The notes: a model not told the origin generated them from the sequence alone. A DNA stretch of 64,000 nucleotides from Saprospiraceae bacterium (GCA_016716335.1 JADJWN010000002.1:1-64000); one strand, 5' to 3'. Positions 9,059-18,937 are shown, numbered from the stretch's first letter. A program made the numbers and translations.

Positions 9059-9364
9059 TTACTTCTTCTCCAGATATTCGGTCTTAAAATCCCCGATGTG
9101 GATTTCGCTTTTGCGAATCATTTTCTTATGCAGAAAAAAATTGATGACTCCTGCCAGCAGCATGGAGCCGGAGATGATATAAAAAATCACCTCAATCCAC
9201 AGATGCGACTTAAATATATTCTGCAAGGTAAGACCCGCCATCAGAAAGTACATGGAAGTGCGCAGAAAAGCCAGTAAGGTAGTCTGATTGGCAAGGTCGG
9301 TACGCTGCAATGCCAGTTTTTCCCGGAGTATGAGATCTTTGTTGATTTTGCTGTTGATATCCAT
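9059..9364 (-). CDS. DUF202 small membrane protein
   Basis: 101-residue inner-membrane protein of the DUF202 (YidH-like) family, function unknown. The family signature is visible as LALQRTDLANQTTLLAFLRT at residues 18-37, followed by two membrane helices (about 38-50 and 57-78) and a charged tail. It starts 13 bases downstream of the T9SS kelch gene stop, so it probably belongs to the same transcript as the metal-efflux operon. Confidence 0.8.
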   Translation of the reverse strand: MDINSKINKDLILREKLALQRTDLANQTTLLAFLRTSMYFLMAGLTLQNIFKSHLWIEVIFYIISGSMLLAGVINFFLHKKMIRKSEIHIGDFKTEYLEKK

Positions 9365-9376
9365 TTTGTGAAAGTA

Positions 9377-10981
9377 TCAGATTTTTACAATTTTTTTGGT
9401 TTGTGTGCTTTTACCATCACTGATATGTATCAAAATCATTTTTTGTTCAGAAAACGGGATTTTTTTTACAATTTTATATTTTCCTTTGGTCATTCCGGGC
9501 CATTCTTCACTGAGCAATATCCTGCCGGTCGTATCTGTAAAGGTGATAACAAGATTTTTGCTTTCCTTCAGTTCAAGGGCAATAGACAGATCATCCGATG
9601 CCGGATTGGGATAAATTCCATACATAAAGTCCTCACCGGCCTGCCCTGTATCGAAGGTGCCTGAGGTGGTTTTTCTGACCAGATATACTTTGTAGAGTAC
9701 AGGAGAAGCCGTACTCTGGGTTCCGTCATTGACAAAGAAAATATTTTTTGCACTGCTGGCAATCCCTCCAAATATATAACCCAGCAAAATACTGTCCTCC
9801 TGTATGGCATGGTATTTTATCACTCCATTGTCATAGGATGGCACAGATCTGTTTCGGATGAATTCCGCTCCGGCACCCAACAGAGCCGGCATTTCGGATA
9901 CCAGTTTTTTTTCCTTCATCACGCCGGAGGCATCTCGCCATACAGTAGCAATGGTACGTACAAAGGGCACATTGTCATCTTTGACCAGCATGCCATTCTC
10001 TTCATAATACTGGGCAATGCCACCATAGAACACTGTATGCATTTCTTTGTGAATACTGTCATACATGGCTGTATGCGCACAGTGATAATGGTTGTAAAAC
10101 TGATTGAAATCAGGCTGAACCGCATAAGCATTTTCTGAAATGTTGACGCAATTCAGGAAAGGTAAATCCGCATCTTTTCTGAACACCCCGGAAAATACCG
10201 TCAAACCCTGAGTGCCATCGGGCATGATCTGTGCTGCCATATTGTAATCTCTCCTGTGGAATAAATCCGCATTTACCCATTCGGTGTAATCCTGGATTAC
10301 AATAGTATTTGCATTGACTGAAAGTCTGAATTTTTTGACAGCATCAGTGTATTTCTGAATAAATCCCGGACCAAAATCAGGTCCCATAGGGTTGTAGCGG
10401 CCTAAAAACTTCTGACCACCGGCCAGATAGTAATAATCATTGATTTTACCTAAATAACCTCCTGTCACCTGAAATCGGTCATCTCTGACCTGTATGAATA
10501 CACCTTCCATACTTTTATTTTCGGTCATGGCACTGTGAAGCTTCTTCAGATCTGCTCTGGTCACAGAATTGTAAGTGGTGTGGTCGCCTATGGTCGGACT
10601 GTAGCCATATCCTCCGATAAGCCAGAGGTAGTTGCCCTCCTGATAAAACTGAATATTGGTGGAAGTAAGCGGCTCTGCAATTGCAGCAGGCAATTCTGAA
10701 ACATTTCTCTTCCATACCTTTGCACTCACGGGATCTACCATGATTATCTGATTGTTGTGTCCTGCAAGGTAAAAAGAAGCAAATGGCTGCCTTCTGTGCA
10801 ATCCATCCAGTCTGCCCCCAAATATAAAAAATTTACCTTCATACTCCCCGGAGGCAAAGGATTGCACACCACCCAACCCGGGAACAGTCGAGGGTTTTAA
10901 TACAAACTCGAATACATTGACCTGGGCATTTGCCCAAAAAGAAATGTACCAAAGCAGGAAAGCCGGAAAATACCTTTTCAT
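9377..10981 (-). CDS. secreted kelch-like protein with T9SS sorting domain
   Basis: 534-residue exported protein. An N-terminal signal peptide (about 1-19, ending ANA) is followed by beta-propeller-like repeats: FIFGGRLDGL near 50, NYLWLIGGYGY near 117, DYYYLAGGQKFLG near 180, and a further GG repeat near 310. The last 80 residues begin YGIYPNPASDDLSI and end in a basic KKIVKI strand, the type A T9SS C-terminal domain, so it should cross the outer membrane and be attached or released. It lies 36 bases downstream of the efflux adaptor gene and may be co-transcribed; a role in metal binding is only a guess. Confidence 0.82.
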   Translation of the reverse strand: MKRYFPAFLLWYISFWANAQVNVFEFVLKPSTVPGLGGVQSFASGEYEGKFFIFGGRLDGLHRRQPFASFYLAGHNNQIIMVDPVSAKVWKRNVSELPAAIAEPLTSTNIQFYQEGNYLWLIGGYGYSPTIGDHTTYNSVTRADLKKLHSAMTENKSMEGVFIQVRDDRFQVTGGYLGKINDYYYLAGGQKFLGRYNPMGPDFGPGFIQKYTDAVKKFRLSVNANTIVIQDYTEWVNADLFHRRDYNMAAQIMPDGTQGLTVFSGVFRKDADLPFLNCVNISENAYAVQPDFNQFYNHYHCAHTAMYDSIHKEMHTVFYGGIAQYYEENGMLVKDDNVPFVRTIATVWRDASGVMKEKKLVSEMPALLGAGAEFIRNRSVPSYDNGVIKYHAIQEDSILLGYIFGGIASSAKNIFFVNDGTQSTASPVLYKVYLVRKTTSGTFDTGQAGEDFMYGIYPNPASDDLSIALELKESKNLVITFTDTTGRILLSEEWPGMTKGKYKIVKKIPFSEQKMILIHISDGKSTQTKKIVKI

Positions 10982-11017
10982 ATGGTTTCTAAAATTTTAG
11001 TATATCAATATAATATA

Positions 11018-12178
11018 TTACTCATCCACATTTTTCAGTTTCATCAGCAGCGTATAAGCTCCTTGAACGACTATTTTTTTGCCTGAAAAAGCCTTCGGAT
11101 TCAGGATTTCGGTATAGCCATTATCTGTCAGTCCTGTTTCGACTTCCTGCATGGAATAAGTCTGATTCTGTGATTCTACGAAAATGTAATTCCTGTTGTC
11201 ATACCTGACGATAGCCACTTCCGGCAATACCTGAACATTTTTTTTCTCGCCTATAATTTCAGCATTCAGAAAACTGCCGGGAGCATTCCAGGCATGATTT
11301 TCATTGAGCCTGCAGTACACTTCGGTATATCCTTCCGCCCTGATCTGTCGGTTTACGGAAGTGATGACTCCTTTGATCCGTTTTTCAGGCGCAGTATTGG
11401 AGTAGGCATAAATCTCTTTTCCAACCGATACATATTGCAGGTCATTTTCAAATGCCTTCAGAACAAGATACAAACCCTGCTCGTCAGAAATACTGGCCAG
11501 CTCATCCTGCGGCTGAATATACTTACCGTTATTTGCAGGTACATCTGTCACATATCCGGATACAGGTGAATAGATTTTTACGGAGGTTTGAATATTGCCA
11601 TTATTCAGCATTTCAGGGTCTATATTGAGCAGTTTAATTTTTGCCTTGAGGCCGCTTAATTCCGCTGCTTTTAGTCTGTAACTTTCCTCTGCCTGGAGAT
11701 AAGATTTCTCGCTGACGGCCTGCTGTCTGAAGAGTTCTTTCTGCCGCTCCAATTCCTTTTCGGCATATACGACTGCTGTCTTCACGGTAAGGTAGTCCTG
11801 CTGTAATTGCACTATTCTGAAATCTTCTATTCTAAGGAGGGGCTGGCCTTTTTGTACTCTGGTGCCCGGCATGATTTTCAGATCTCTGATGATGCCTTCT
11901 ACCGGGGCATGTACGGAGACATGATATTGCGGACTCAGTGTCATATTTCCCCTCAGGATTATTTTCGGAGCAATATCCAATCCCGACATGGTGTCGGTTT
12001 TGATTTCTGCGGTTTCAATCTGTGCAGCATTGAGCCGGACTTCGCGGGCTGAAAGTTCGTTATCCGTGTTTTCAGCTGTGGATTCAGGAGTTTTTTCAGG
12101 TGCATTTTTGCAGGAAAAAACAAGCGTTGATAATAGTATCATCAATGATATGTAATATTTAAAAGCGTTGATTTTCAT
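11018..12178 (-). CDS. RND efflux periplasmic adaptor (CusB/HlyD type)
   Basis: Membrane-fusion subunit that joins the inner-membrane RND pump to the outer-membrane channel. The 386 residues start with a lipoprotein signal with Cys23 in LVFSC. Next come the biotinyl-lipoyl half motif (VHAPVEGIIRDLKIMPGTRV near 90), a helical hairpin (about 120-185), the second lipoyl half (IYSPVSGYVTDVPANNGKYI near 200) and beta-barrel domains. There are no Met/His-rich metal-binding extensions, so the cargo is not fixed by this gene. It is separated by 4 bases from the TolC gene. Confidence 0.9.
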   Translation of the reverse strand: MKINAFKYYISLMILLSTLVFSCKNAPEKTPESTAENTDNELSAREVRLNAAQIETAEIKTDTMSGLDIAPKIILRGNMTLSPQYHVSVHAPVEGIIRDLKIMPGTRVQKGQPLLRIEDFRIVQLQQDYLTVKTAVVYAEKELERQKELFRQQAVSEKSYLQAEESYRLKAAELSGLKAKIKLLNIDPEMLNNGNIQTSVKIYSPVSGYVTDVPANNGKYIQPQDELASISDEQGLYLVLKAFENDLQYVSVGKEIYAYSNTAPEKRIKGVITSVNRQIRAEGYTEVYCRLNENHAWNAPGSFLNAEIIGEKKNVQVLPEVAIVRYDNRNYIFVESQNQTYSMQEVETGLTDNGYTEILNPKAFSGKKIVVQGAYTLLMKLKNVDE

Positions 12179-12182
12179 GGAA

Positions 12183-13448
12183 TTAATTATTTTTTTGGTG
12201 AATAAAACGGAGCTGAATGGCTGACAGATTCAGGTTGTAAATCCGGTCAAGGTACTCCGACCGGATAGCAAATACTTCATCCATCAGTACAGACCATTCA
12301 ATGTAATTGATGGATCCGTTGGCAAATCTTTTTTCTGCCAGGTCTCTGATAGCTTCAGCATTGGCCAGCTGTGAGGTTTCAAATTCTTCCAGCTGCATCA
12401 GTTGTTCGCGGTATATGTCAAATGTTCTGCGGGCTGTCACCTGCTGCTGATCAAATACTTTTTGGTATTCAGCCTCTTTGGCTTGTAATTCCGATTTTCT
12501 GGCTTCGGTCTCTGCTTTATAAGCTTTTTGAAAAACAGGAAAATTGACTCCTACCCATGCATTGTGAAATCTGTCAGACGCATTATACAGCTTTTCGTCT
12601 GCACCTACGCCCCTGAAACTGATATTTTTATAGCCGATGGTGAAGCTTGGAAGTATAAAGGTTTTTGAAAGATTATAGCTGCTTTCTGCCAGTGATTTTT
12701 CATGTTCGGCAGCTGCGACAATGTTGGAATTAGACACATCACCGAATGCTGTAAGCAGGCTGCTTCGGTCAGCCTTGAATGTATCTTCCACCGGAATATA
12801 GGTGCTTCCGCCATTCAGCAGGACATTAAACTCGGCTAATGTCCACTCCAGTTCCTTTTCAAGTAAGCGCAGTTTGCTTTGGAGATTCATCTGCTTCTGA
12901 CGGATTCCGGTCAGCTCTAATCTGTCGCTTTCGCCCTGTGCAAATCTGGCCTCTGCCTTTCTGAGCATTTCTGCGTAGATGCCTTCCTGTTCAAGCATGA
13001 GTTTTTTCCTCGCCTGATACCATTGGTAATTCAGGAAATAGAGCTCTACCTGCTGTCTGAGTGTATAACCGGATATTTTCAGATTAATATCAGAAAGCCG
13101 GGCATTGGCCTGCATCAACTTTTTTCTGGAACTATAGACGGCAGGCAGACTGAAACCCTGCTCTATGCCAATAGCATTATCAAAAAAAGCACTGTTGATC
13201 TGTCCCAGTTCCACGGTGAATGCGGTGGATTCAGAAAATCCGGCGGTCCGAATTCTTTTTTGTGCTGCATCATTCATCATGGCGGAGGCTTTATAGCCGG
13301 GATTATATTTTAAAGCTATACCTATGGCTTCATCCAGTGTCACCATCTGTTGCCCGGACAAAGGGCTATTCATAACAGTGAAGTATAAAAAGAGCAGAAT
13401 GCATATCCCGGAACCGGAAAATTTTTTATTGTCAGTATTCATAATCAA
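12183..13448 (-). CDS. TolC-family outer-membrane efflux protein
   Basis: Outer-membrane channel of the tripartite metal pump. The 421 residues have an N-terminal signal (to about 32, after SPLSGQ) and two repeats of long helices with typical phrases such as VTLDEAIGIALKYNPGYKAS near 35 and the second-repeat equivalent near 230. Its start overlaps the CusA stop by 4 bases, indicating translational coupling. It would trimerise in the outer membrane and dock on the adaptor encoded next. Confidence 0.9.
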   Translation of the reverse strand: MIMNTDNKKFSGSGICILLFLYFTVMNSPLSGQQMVTLDEAIGIALKYNPGYKASAMMNDAAQKRIRTAGFSESTAFTVELGQINSAFFDNAIGIEQGFSLPAVYSSRKKLMQANARLSDINLKISGYTLRQQVELYFLNYQWYQARKKLMLEQEGIYAEMLRKAEARFAQGESDRLELTGIRQKQMNLQSKLRLLEKELEWTLAEFNVLLNGGSTYIPVEDTFKADRSSLLTAFGDVSNSNIVAAAEHEKSLAESSYNLSKTFILPSFTIGYKNISFRGVGADEKLYNASDRFHNAWVGVNFPVFQKAYKAETEARKSELQAKEAEYQKVFDQQQVTARRTFDIYREQLMQLEEFETSQLANAEAIRDLAEKRFANGSINYIEWSVLMDEVFAIRSEYLDRIYNLNLSAIQLRFIHQKNN

Positions 13449-16400
13449 TCATTTGAATTTGTTTTGGAATGTGTCGAGGTTTTTTCAAACCACATATACA
13501 GAATGGGCAGTACAATCAGCGTGAGGAATGTCGCCACAATAAGTCCACCGATCACCACGGTAGCCAGGGGTCTTTGTACCTCTGCTCCCGAGCCCTTACT
13601 GAGTGCCATAGGCAAAAATCCCAGTGCAGCCACAAAGGCCGTCATCAATACAGGACGAAGTCTGGTCTGACCTCCCTGAAGTACAATGGCACGCATATCA
13701 GTCATTCCTGATTTTTTCAGACGGTTAAATTCCGCAATCAACACAATGCCATTCAATACAGCAACTCCAAACAGCGCTATAAAACCCACTCCCGCACTGA
13801 TGCTGAAGGGCATGGATCGCAACCACAGCAAGTATATACCCCCTATGGCTGATAAAGGTATGGCTGTGTAAATCAGTAAGCCCTGCCGGATACTGTTGAA
13901 AGCAAAATATAACAGTACAAAAATCAAGGTGAGCGCTACGGGTACCGCAATCGTCAGCCTTTCTTTGGCTTCCTTCAGATTCTGGAAGGCACCGCCATAT
14001 TTGATGTAATAGCCTACCGGCAGTTTTATCTGTTGGTCCACTTTTTCCATAAGCTCATGCACCACGCTTTCCACATCCCTTCCACTTACATTGAAGCCTA
14101 CTACAATTCGGCGTTTGGCATCTTCCCGCTGGATCTGATTAGGACCGGCCACCACCTGTACTGTAGCAAGCGATGACAACGGAATTTGCTGATTATCCAT
14201 GACAGGTATCATCAGATTGCGGATGTCATCGGCACTTTTACGGGCCTCATTTTCAAGCTTTACCACGAGGTCAAATCTTTTTTCACCTTCAAACACAAGG
14301 CCGGTCTTTTTGCCGGCAAATGCCATATTTACGATACTGTTTACATCCTTCACCGAAACGCCATACCGTGCCAGTGCATTTCTGTCGTATTCTATCACGA
14401 TTTGCTCCACTCCGGTGATGGCTTCGATGTATCGGTGCTGCGCTCCCGCTACTGTGCTGACGATACTGCCCAGCTTTTCTGCATAATAGGCAAGGGTGTC
14501 AAGGTTTTCGCCGAAGATTTTGCACACCACATCCTGCCTTGCTCCGGTCATCAGTTCGTTAAAACGCATCTGCACCGGATACTGAAAGCCTGCTGTGATA
14601 CCCGGCACATCATTCAGGGCTTCACTCATTTTATCGGCCAGCTCATTAAAGCTGTTGGCACTGGTCCATTCCTTTTTGTCCTTCAATATTACCATCATAT
14701 CGCTGGCTTCAACCGGCATGGGGTCGGTGGGTACTTCGCCGCTTCCGATTTTGGTGACCACTTTTTCCACCTCCGGAAATCTCGATTTGAGGATACCGGC
14801 TGCTTTTGAGGTAAAAGCTATGGTCGTGTTGAGGTTGCTTCCGGTCATAACCCGGGTATCCACGGCGAAATCTCCTTCCTCCAGCTCCGGAATGAATTCG
14901 CCACCCATCCTTGATAATAAGAAAATTGCTGTGGCAAAGAGGATGAGTGCTGCTGTTATTACTGTCCCGGGGATACCCAGAAAATAATTCAATGAGTGCT
15001 TGTACCACTGACTTATTTTATCCATAATCCTGTCCGAAAGAGTCTCTGACTGATGTGCCTTATATGACAGGATGAGTGCACTCATCATGGGAATGTAGGT
15101 GAGGGACAGCAGAAATGCTCCGATCAATGCAAAAGATACCGTCTGTGCCATAGGCTTGAACATCTTGCCCTCAATGCCCTGCAGCGAAAATATGGGCAGA
15201 TACACGATCAGTATAATTATCTGACCGAATACGGCACTGTTCATCATCTTGCCGGCAGCATCTTTAACGGTGCTGTCCATCTCATTCCGGCTGATTTTCA
15301 GTTTTCCGGCCACCGCCGAATTATGGCTCACCTGGTGCATGCCCGCCTCCACTATGATGACGGCGCCATCTACAATCAGTCCGAAATCCAAAGCTCCGAG
15401 ACTCATAAGATTGCCGCTGACACCGAATACATTCATCATAATGATGGCAAAAAGCATGGCCAGTGGAATGACTGAAGCCACCAGAAATCCTGCCCTGAGG
15501 TTTCCCAAAAACAAAACCAGGATGAATATTACGATCAAAGCACCCTCAATGAGGTTGGTGCTTACGGTTTTTATGGCATTATTAACCATTTTGGTACGGT
15601 CCAGAAATGCCTCTATCTCCACACCTTCGGGCAGCGTTTTGCGTATTTCCTCGATTCTTTGCTTTACATTTTTGATCACTTCATTACTGTTGGCACCTTT
15701 GAGCATCATTACTACGGCCCCTGCTACCTCGCCTTGGTCGTTGTAGGTCACAGCTCCGTAACGGGTAGCAAAACCTTCTCTGACTTCTGCTATATCTTTT
15801 ACAAGCAAAGGGGTACCTTTCACCATCTTTACAGGAATGTTCTCTATGTCCTCTTTTGTACCGATGAGTCCTTCACTGCGGATAAAAAGTATCTGGTCAG
15901 ATTTTTCAATATAGGAGCCTCCGGTATTTTCATTGTTGGCAGATAAGGCGTCAAACACCTCTTTTATGGTGATACCTGCAGCCTGCAGTCTTCCCTGATT
16001 GATCTGTACTTCATATTGCTTGAGTTTACCTCCGAAAGAGCTGACTTCTGCTACCCCACGGACTCCGAGCAATTGACGGCGTATGATCCAATCCTGTATG
16101 GTGCGCAGCGAAGTCTCATCGTATCTGTGCTCGTATCCGGGCTTTGCCTTTACGACATACTGGTATATTTCACCCAGTCCTGTGGATACGGGTCCCATCT
16201 CGGGAATGCCGATGCCTTCGGGTATTTCAGATTGTACTTTCAGCAGTCTTTCGGCCACCTGCTGTCTGGCCAGATAAATATCAGTTTCATCATCAAAAAC
16301 TATGGTAACCAATGAAAGCCCGAATCTGGAAAAACTCCTGATTTCCTTGATACCTGAAATATTGCTGTTGGCTTGTTCTATCGGAAAAGTGACCAAGCGC

Positions 16401-16585
16401 TCTATATCCGTGGCACCATAGGAAGGGGCGATCGTTATAATCTGCACCTGATTGTTGGTGATGTCAGGTACCGCATCTATTGGCAATTTTGTAAGCTCAT
16501 AACTCCCCATGACTATCAAAGCAAGGGTGAGCAAGCCAACAATAAGTTTGTTATTAATTGAGAACCGGATTATGGTATTGAGCAT
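13445..16585 (-). CDS. heavy-metal efflux RND pump (CusA/CzcA family)
   Basis: Inner-membrane proton-driven pump of the HME-RND family, exporting divalent or monovalent metal ions. The 1,046 residues match CusA/CzcA length. The first helix follows a short cytoplasmic start (MLNTIIRFSINNKL); the proton-relay helix 4 contains SLGALDFGLIVDGAVIIVEAG near residue 400, the HME signature DFGxIVDG. Two large periplasmic loops (about 30-335 and 560-865) and 12 helices are expected. Metal identity (Cu/Ag against Zn/Co/Cd) cannot be settled here. A GC-rich hairpin lies in its leader. Confidence 0.95.
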   Translation of the reverse strand: MLNTIIRFSINNKLIVGLLTLALIVMGSYELTKLPIDAVPDITNNQVQIITIAPSYGATDIERLVTFPIEQANSNISGIKEIRSFSRFGLSLVTIVFDDETDIYLARQQVAERLLKVQSEIPEGIGIPEMGPVSTGLGEIYQYVVKAKPGYEHRYDETSLRTIQDWIIRRQLLGVRGVAEVSSFGGKLKQYEVQINQGRLQAAGITIKEVFDALSANNENTGGSYIEKSDQILFIRSEGLIGTKEDIENIPVKMVKGTPLLVKDIAEVREGFATRYGAVTYNDQGEVAGAVVMMLKGANSNEVIKNVKQRIEEIRKTLPEGVEIEAFLDRTKMVNNAIKTVSTNLIEGALIVIFILVLFLGNLRAGFLVASVIPLAMLFAIIMMNVFGVSGNLMSLGALDFGLIVDGAVIIVEAGMHQVSHNSAVAGKLKISRNEMDSTVKDAAGKMMNSAVFGQIIILIVYLPIFSLQGIEGKMFKPMAQTVSFALIGAFLLSLTYIPMMSALILSYKAHQSETLSDRIMDKISQWYKHSLNYFLGIPGTVITAALILFATAIFLLSRMGGEFIPELEEGDFAVDTRVMTGSNLNTTIAFTSKAAGILKSRFPEVEKVVTKIGSGEVPTDPMPVEASDMMVILKDKKEWTSANSFNELADKMSEALNDVPGITAGFQYPVQMRFNELMTGARQDVVCKIFGENLDTLAYYAEKLGSIVSTVAGAQHRYIEAITGVEQIVIEYDRNALARYGVSVKDVNSIVNMAFAGKKTGLVFEGEKRFDLVVKLENEARKSADDIRNLMIPVMDNQQIPLSSLATVQVVAGPNQIQREDAKRRIVVGFNVSGRDVESVVHELMEKVDQQIKLPVGYYIKYGGAFQNLKEAKERLTIAVPVALTLIFVLLYFAFNSIRQGLLIYTAIPLSAIGGIYLLWLRSMPFSISAGVGFIALFGVAVLNGIVLIAEFNRLKKSGMTDMRAIVLQGGQTRLRPVLMTAFVAALGFLPMALSKGSGAEVQRPLATVVIGGLIVATFLTLIVLPILYMWFEKTSTHSKTNSND

Positions 16586-16619
16586 AATATAAATTATTAT
16601 GGTTGAAAAAGATATAGGG

Positions 16620-16637
16620 AAGGGGCATGCTCCCCTT
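16620..16637 (-). other. short GC-rich hairpin in the cusA leader
   Basis: AAGGGG and CCCCTT are separated by six bases, 35 bases upstream of the pump start. It could be a processing or pausing signal between the small upstream gene and the pump gene. There is no U-run, so it is not a clear terminator. Confidence 0.3.
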
Positions 16638-16782
16638 ACATTTGTCCATGTTATTCACCGATAAAATGCAGGGATGATTCTGATCTGTCACCTCCGTGCA
16701 TGGGAGATTATACCTGCAATGCACAAGATGAGCTCTGATATAATATCAAAGTGCCTGAATGAATAAGCCAGACAAGGTATTA

Positions 16783-17172
16783 TTATGCTCTGTACTGTGG
16801 AGGATGAAAAACTCCGTCAAGATATGCGGAAGATCCGGTGTAGGTATAGTTGTAATTATTTTTTTCTGATGATTCGGAGGGAATGAGCAAAGATAGCTCA
16901 ATGTTTTGCGGAGTAATCTGATAGGAATGAACAGAAAAGCACACCTCTACCAGTGATTTAAAAGGGAGCTGCATGTCCTGAGCATAGTCCTCATCAGGTA
17001 TTTGTTTTTCCAGATAGTGTATCAGAAAAAATTCTGAAATAGTCATAGATGCATCACCTTCATTATGATACACATAATGCATAATAATATATGGAAGGCG
17101 CAGAAACTCTTTGAGCGGAGTGTATGAAAACAATATGATAAATAGTAATATCCTTGCAGACCTGAGTTTCAT
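16783..17172 (-). CDS. small protein upstream of the metal pump
   Basis: Not assigned to a named family. About 129 residues from ATG 17172, with an N-terminal hydrophobic segment (about 5-22) followed by FLRLPYIIMHYVYHNE. A FFLIHYLEKQIPDEDYAQDMQLPFKS block comes next, where the acidic and His residues could bind a metal. From memory, similar small genes lie ahead of CzcA operons in other Bacteroidota, but I could not search. The frame extends to 17205, but the later ATG fits the signal-like helix. It ends about 200 bases before the pump start on the same strand. Confidence 0.6.
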   Translation of the reverse strand: MKLRSARILLFIILFSYTPLKEFLRLPYIIMHYVYHNEGDASMTISEFFLIHYLEKQIPDEDYAQDMQLPFKSLVEVCFSVHSYQITPQNIELSLLIPSESSEKNNYNYTYTGSSAYLDGVFHPPQYRA

Positions 17173-17176
17173 ATTG

Positions 17177-17184
17177 CAAATGTA
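17177..17184 (-). promoter_or_regulatory. -7 box ahead of the metal-efflux operon
   Basis: TACATTTG on the minus strand matches TANNTTTG and lies only 5 bases before the ATG at 17172. If used, the transcript would begin at or very near the start codon (leaderless). The best TTG for a -33 box is 24 bases upstream, wider than usual. Confidence 0.35.
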
Positions 17185-17416
17185 GCATACTTTGCATAAA
17201 AGCATTCACAAGGAGATGTTAATTTTCCGATGGTTTAAGAGGTGGGGTGTATTGAGGATTTGGGTTGAAAGAAGAAAATCTAAAAATTTTCAAAAAATTC
17301 AGATAAGCAGGCAGCATTTTTACATCAGCAGGTATCTATAACACAGATGCACGATTGTATCTGAAAAATAATTGATATTCTTTTTCATTTTTGAAAAAAT
17401 CTTTAGCGAAGACAAC

Positions 17417-17444
17417 AAAGCCCACTGAAAGCAGCGGGCTTTTT
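17417..17444. terminator. intrinsic terminator, probably bidirectional
   Basis: AAAGCCC-A-CTG pairs with CAG-C-GGGCTTT around a four-base loop, followed on the plus strand by more T residues. It lies about 125 bases beyond the stop of the minus-strand lytic transglycosylase gene and probably ends that transcript. On the minus strand the hairpin is followed by TTTGTTGT. The rest of 17185-17568 shows no gene. Confidence 0.6.
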
Positions 17445-17568
17445 GCATTTTATGGAAGTTAATGATAAGTTTTCGCGTCAAATTGGTCAGGAGGAATTTT
17501 TCAAGCAGATCACATAGATGTGATTGTATCTCATACACCTGCCAATCCTCCTATATATCCTAATGGTC

Positions 17569-18813
17569 TTATATCCGGATTACAGAGCCCGGATTAATGA
17601 CAGAATTTTCAGTAAAATTGTTGATACGCATGAGCTCTTCGAGGCTGATGTTTTGTGCTTTGGCTACATCCATCAACGATTCTTTTTTGCCCAGCTTATA
17701 AAGTTTGAACTGTTTGGTCTCGGGATTCAGATTATCCTTGAGCTTATTGAGAAATTCAGCTCTTTTCGAATTGTCCCTGATAGAGTAACTCCGGTTTTTG
17801 AGCAGCGTCACAAATTCTGCTGATTTCTGACGTGCTGCATTTTGTGCCATCAGTTTATCATAATTGAGATTGCTGGGTACAAATACCAGATGTTCCGGAG
17901 AGCTGTATTTTTCGACGAAAGCAAACATGGCCGTCTCCGGTAGGGTAAGGTAATACTGACCGTCTTTGGAGGCAGGAATCATTCCGTTTACAAACATAGG
18001 ATTGAGAAAACGGAGCGTTTCCATGTTTACACCGAATTCCTCACTGATTTTGCTTAGAGACATTTTTTCAAAGACCCTGACCGTAGAAGTATGCTTAAGC
18101 TCGTGAGATACAGCAGCGGGACTCATACCATGCATATAGTAATAGTTCATCAGATAGCTGGCAGCTATAAATTTAGGTATATACATCTGGGTTTCTTTGG
18201 GCAGGTATTTGCGGATGTGCCAGTAATCCATTTTCCCGCCTGCCTGATTTATCGCTTTATTCACCTTGCCTGATCCGCAATTGTATGCTGCGAGGGCCAA
18301 AGTCCAGTCGCCGTACTGATTATACAGAATCCGGAGGTAATCCAAAGCCTTATCTGTAGATTTGTACACGTCTCTTCTTTCATCAACATGCTTGTCAATG
18401 GTCATACCAAAGAGCAGGGCGGTTCCTTTCATAAACTGCCACAGACCTGCAGCCCCCTGTCTTGAAACAACATCGGGTCTGAGATTGGATTCAATGACAG
18501 CGATATATTTGAGCTCGTCCGGCAGATTTTTTTCCCTGATTACGTTTTCTATCATTGGAAAATAGAGAGAGGTTCTACCCAGAATTTCCTCACTTTCCCG
18601 CTTTCTTTTGGATATAAAATGCTCGATATATCCGGTCACATCTTCATTAATACGGATATCTACGACGGTATTGAGGTTTTCTACTCTTTTGATGTAGTCT
18701 GCGAATGAACGGGACTTTGCTTCTGTGGCACTGATTGCCGTAATCCACAGCATGCTGAGTGCAAGAAAACAGAGTAACCTGATTTTATATTTGACTGAGT
18801 TCATGGACATCAT
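17569..18813 (-). CDS. membrane-bound lytic transglycosylase with LysM (MltD-like)
   Basis: Periplasmic murein lytic transglycosylase that cleaves peptidoglycan glycan strands to 1,6-anhydro products. The 414 residues have a signal peptide (about 8-30) and an SLT goose-type lysozyme domain, with catalytic Glu108 in IESNLRP and the supporting GAAGLWQFM and ALAAYNCGSGKVNKAI motifs. A linker and one C-terminal LysM (YKLGKKESLMDVAKAQ to NPGSVIRI, about 370-414) follow, for glycan binding. E. coli MltD has two LysM domains. No lipobox Cys is evident after the signal, so it may be soluble. A promoter lies upstream at 18906-18937. Confidence 0.9.
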   Translation of the reverse strand: MMSMNSVKYKIRLLCFLALSMLWITAISATEAKSRSFADYIKRVENLNTVVDIRINEDVTGYIEHFISKRKRESEEILGRTSLYFPMIENVIREKNLPDELKYIAVIESNLRPDVVSRQGAAGLWQFMKGTALLFGMTIDKHVDERRDVYKSTDKALDYLRILYNQYGDWTLALAAYNCGSGKVNKAINQAGGKMDYWHIRKYLPKETQMYIPKFIAASYLMNYYYMHGMSPAAVSHELKHTSTVRVFEKMSLSKISEEFGVNMETLRFLNPMFVNGMIPASKDGQYYLTLPETAMFAFVEKYSSPEHLVFVPSNLNYDKLMAQNAARQKSAEFVTLLKNRSYSIRDNSKRAEFLNKLKDNLNPETKQFKLYKLGKKESLMDVAKAQNISLEELMRINNFTENSVINPGSVIRI

Positions 18814-18905
18814 TTAAAACCGGTTGGATGGATAAAATTAATTCAAAAATTTCAAATACGTGTTGAAATTGATGTAAATAGTTACCGGATTTGATTATTG
18901 CGGGG

Positions 18906-18937
18906 CAAAGATAATTCCAAACTTAGTTTTGTGTCAA
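18906..18937 (-). promoter_or_regulatory. Bacteroidota-type promoter for the transglycosylase
   Basis: TTGACA (-33 region) and TATCTTTG (-7 box, full TANNTTTG match) are present on the minus strand with 21 bases between the TTG and the -7 box. A second match, TAAGTTTG, lies a few bases upstream. They end about 90 bases before the transglycosylase ATG. Confidence 0.45.

Noticed and set aside
14186..14809. 207-residue plus-strand frame inside the metal pump gene
   Set aside because: Antisense to a full-length, highly conserved RND pump.
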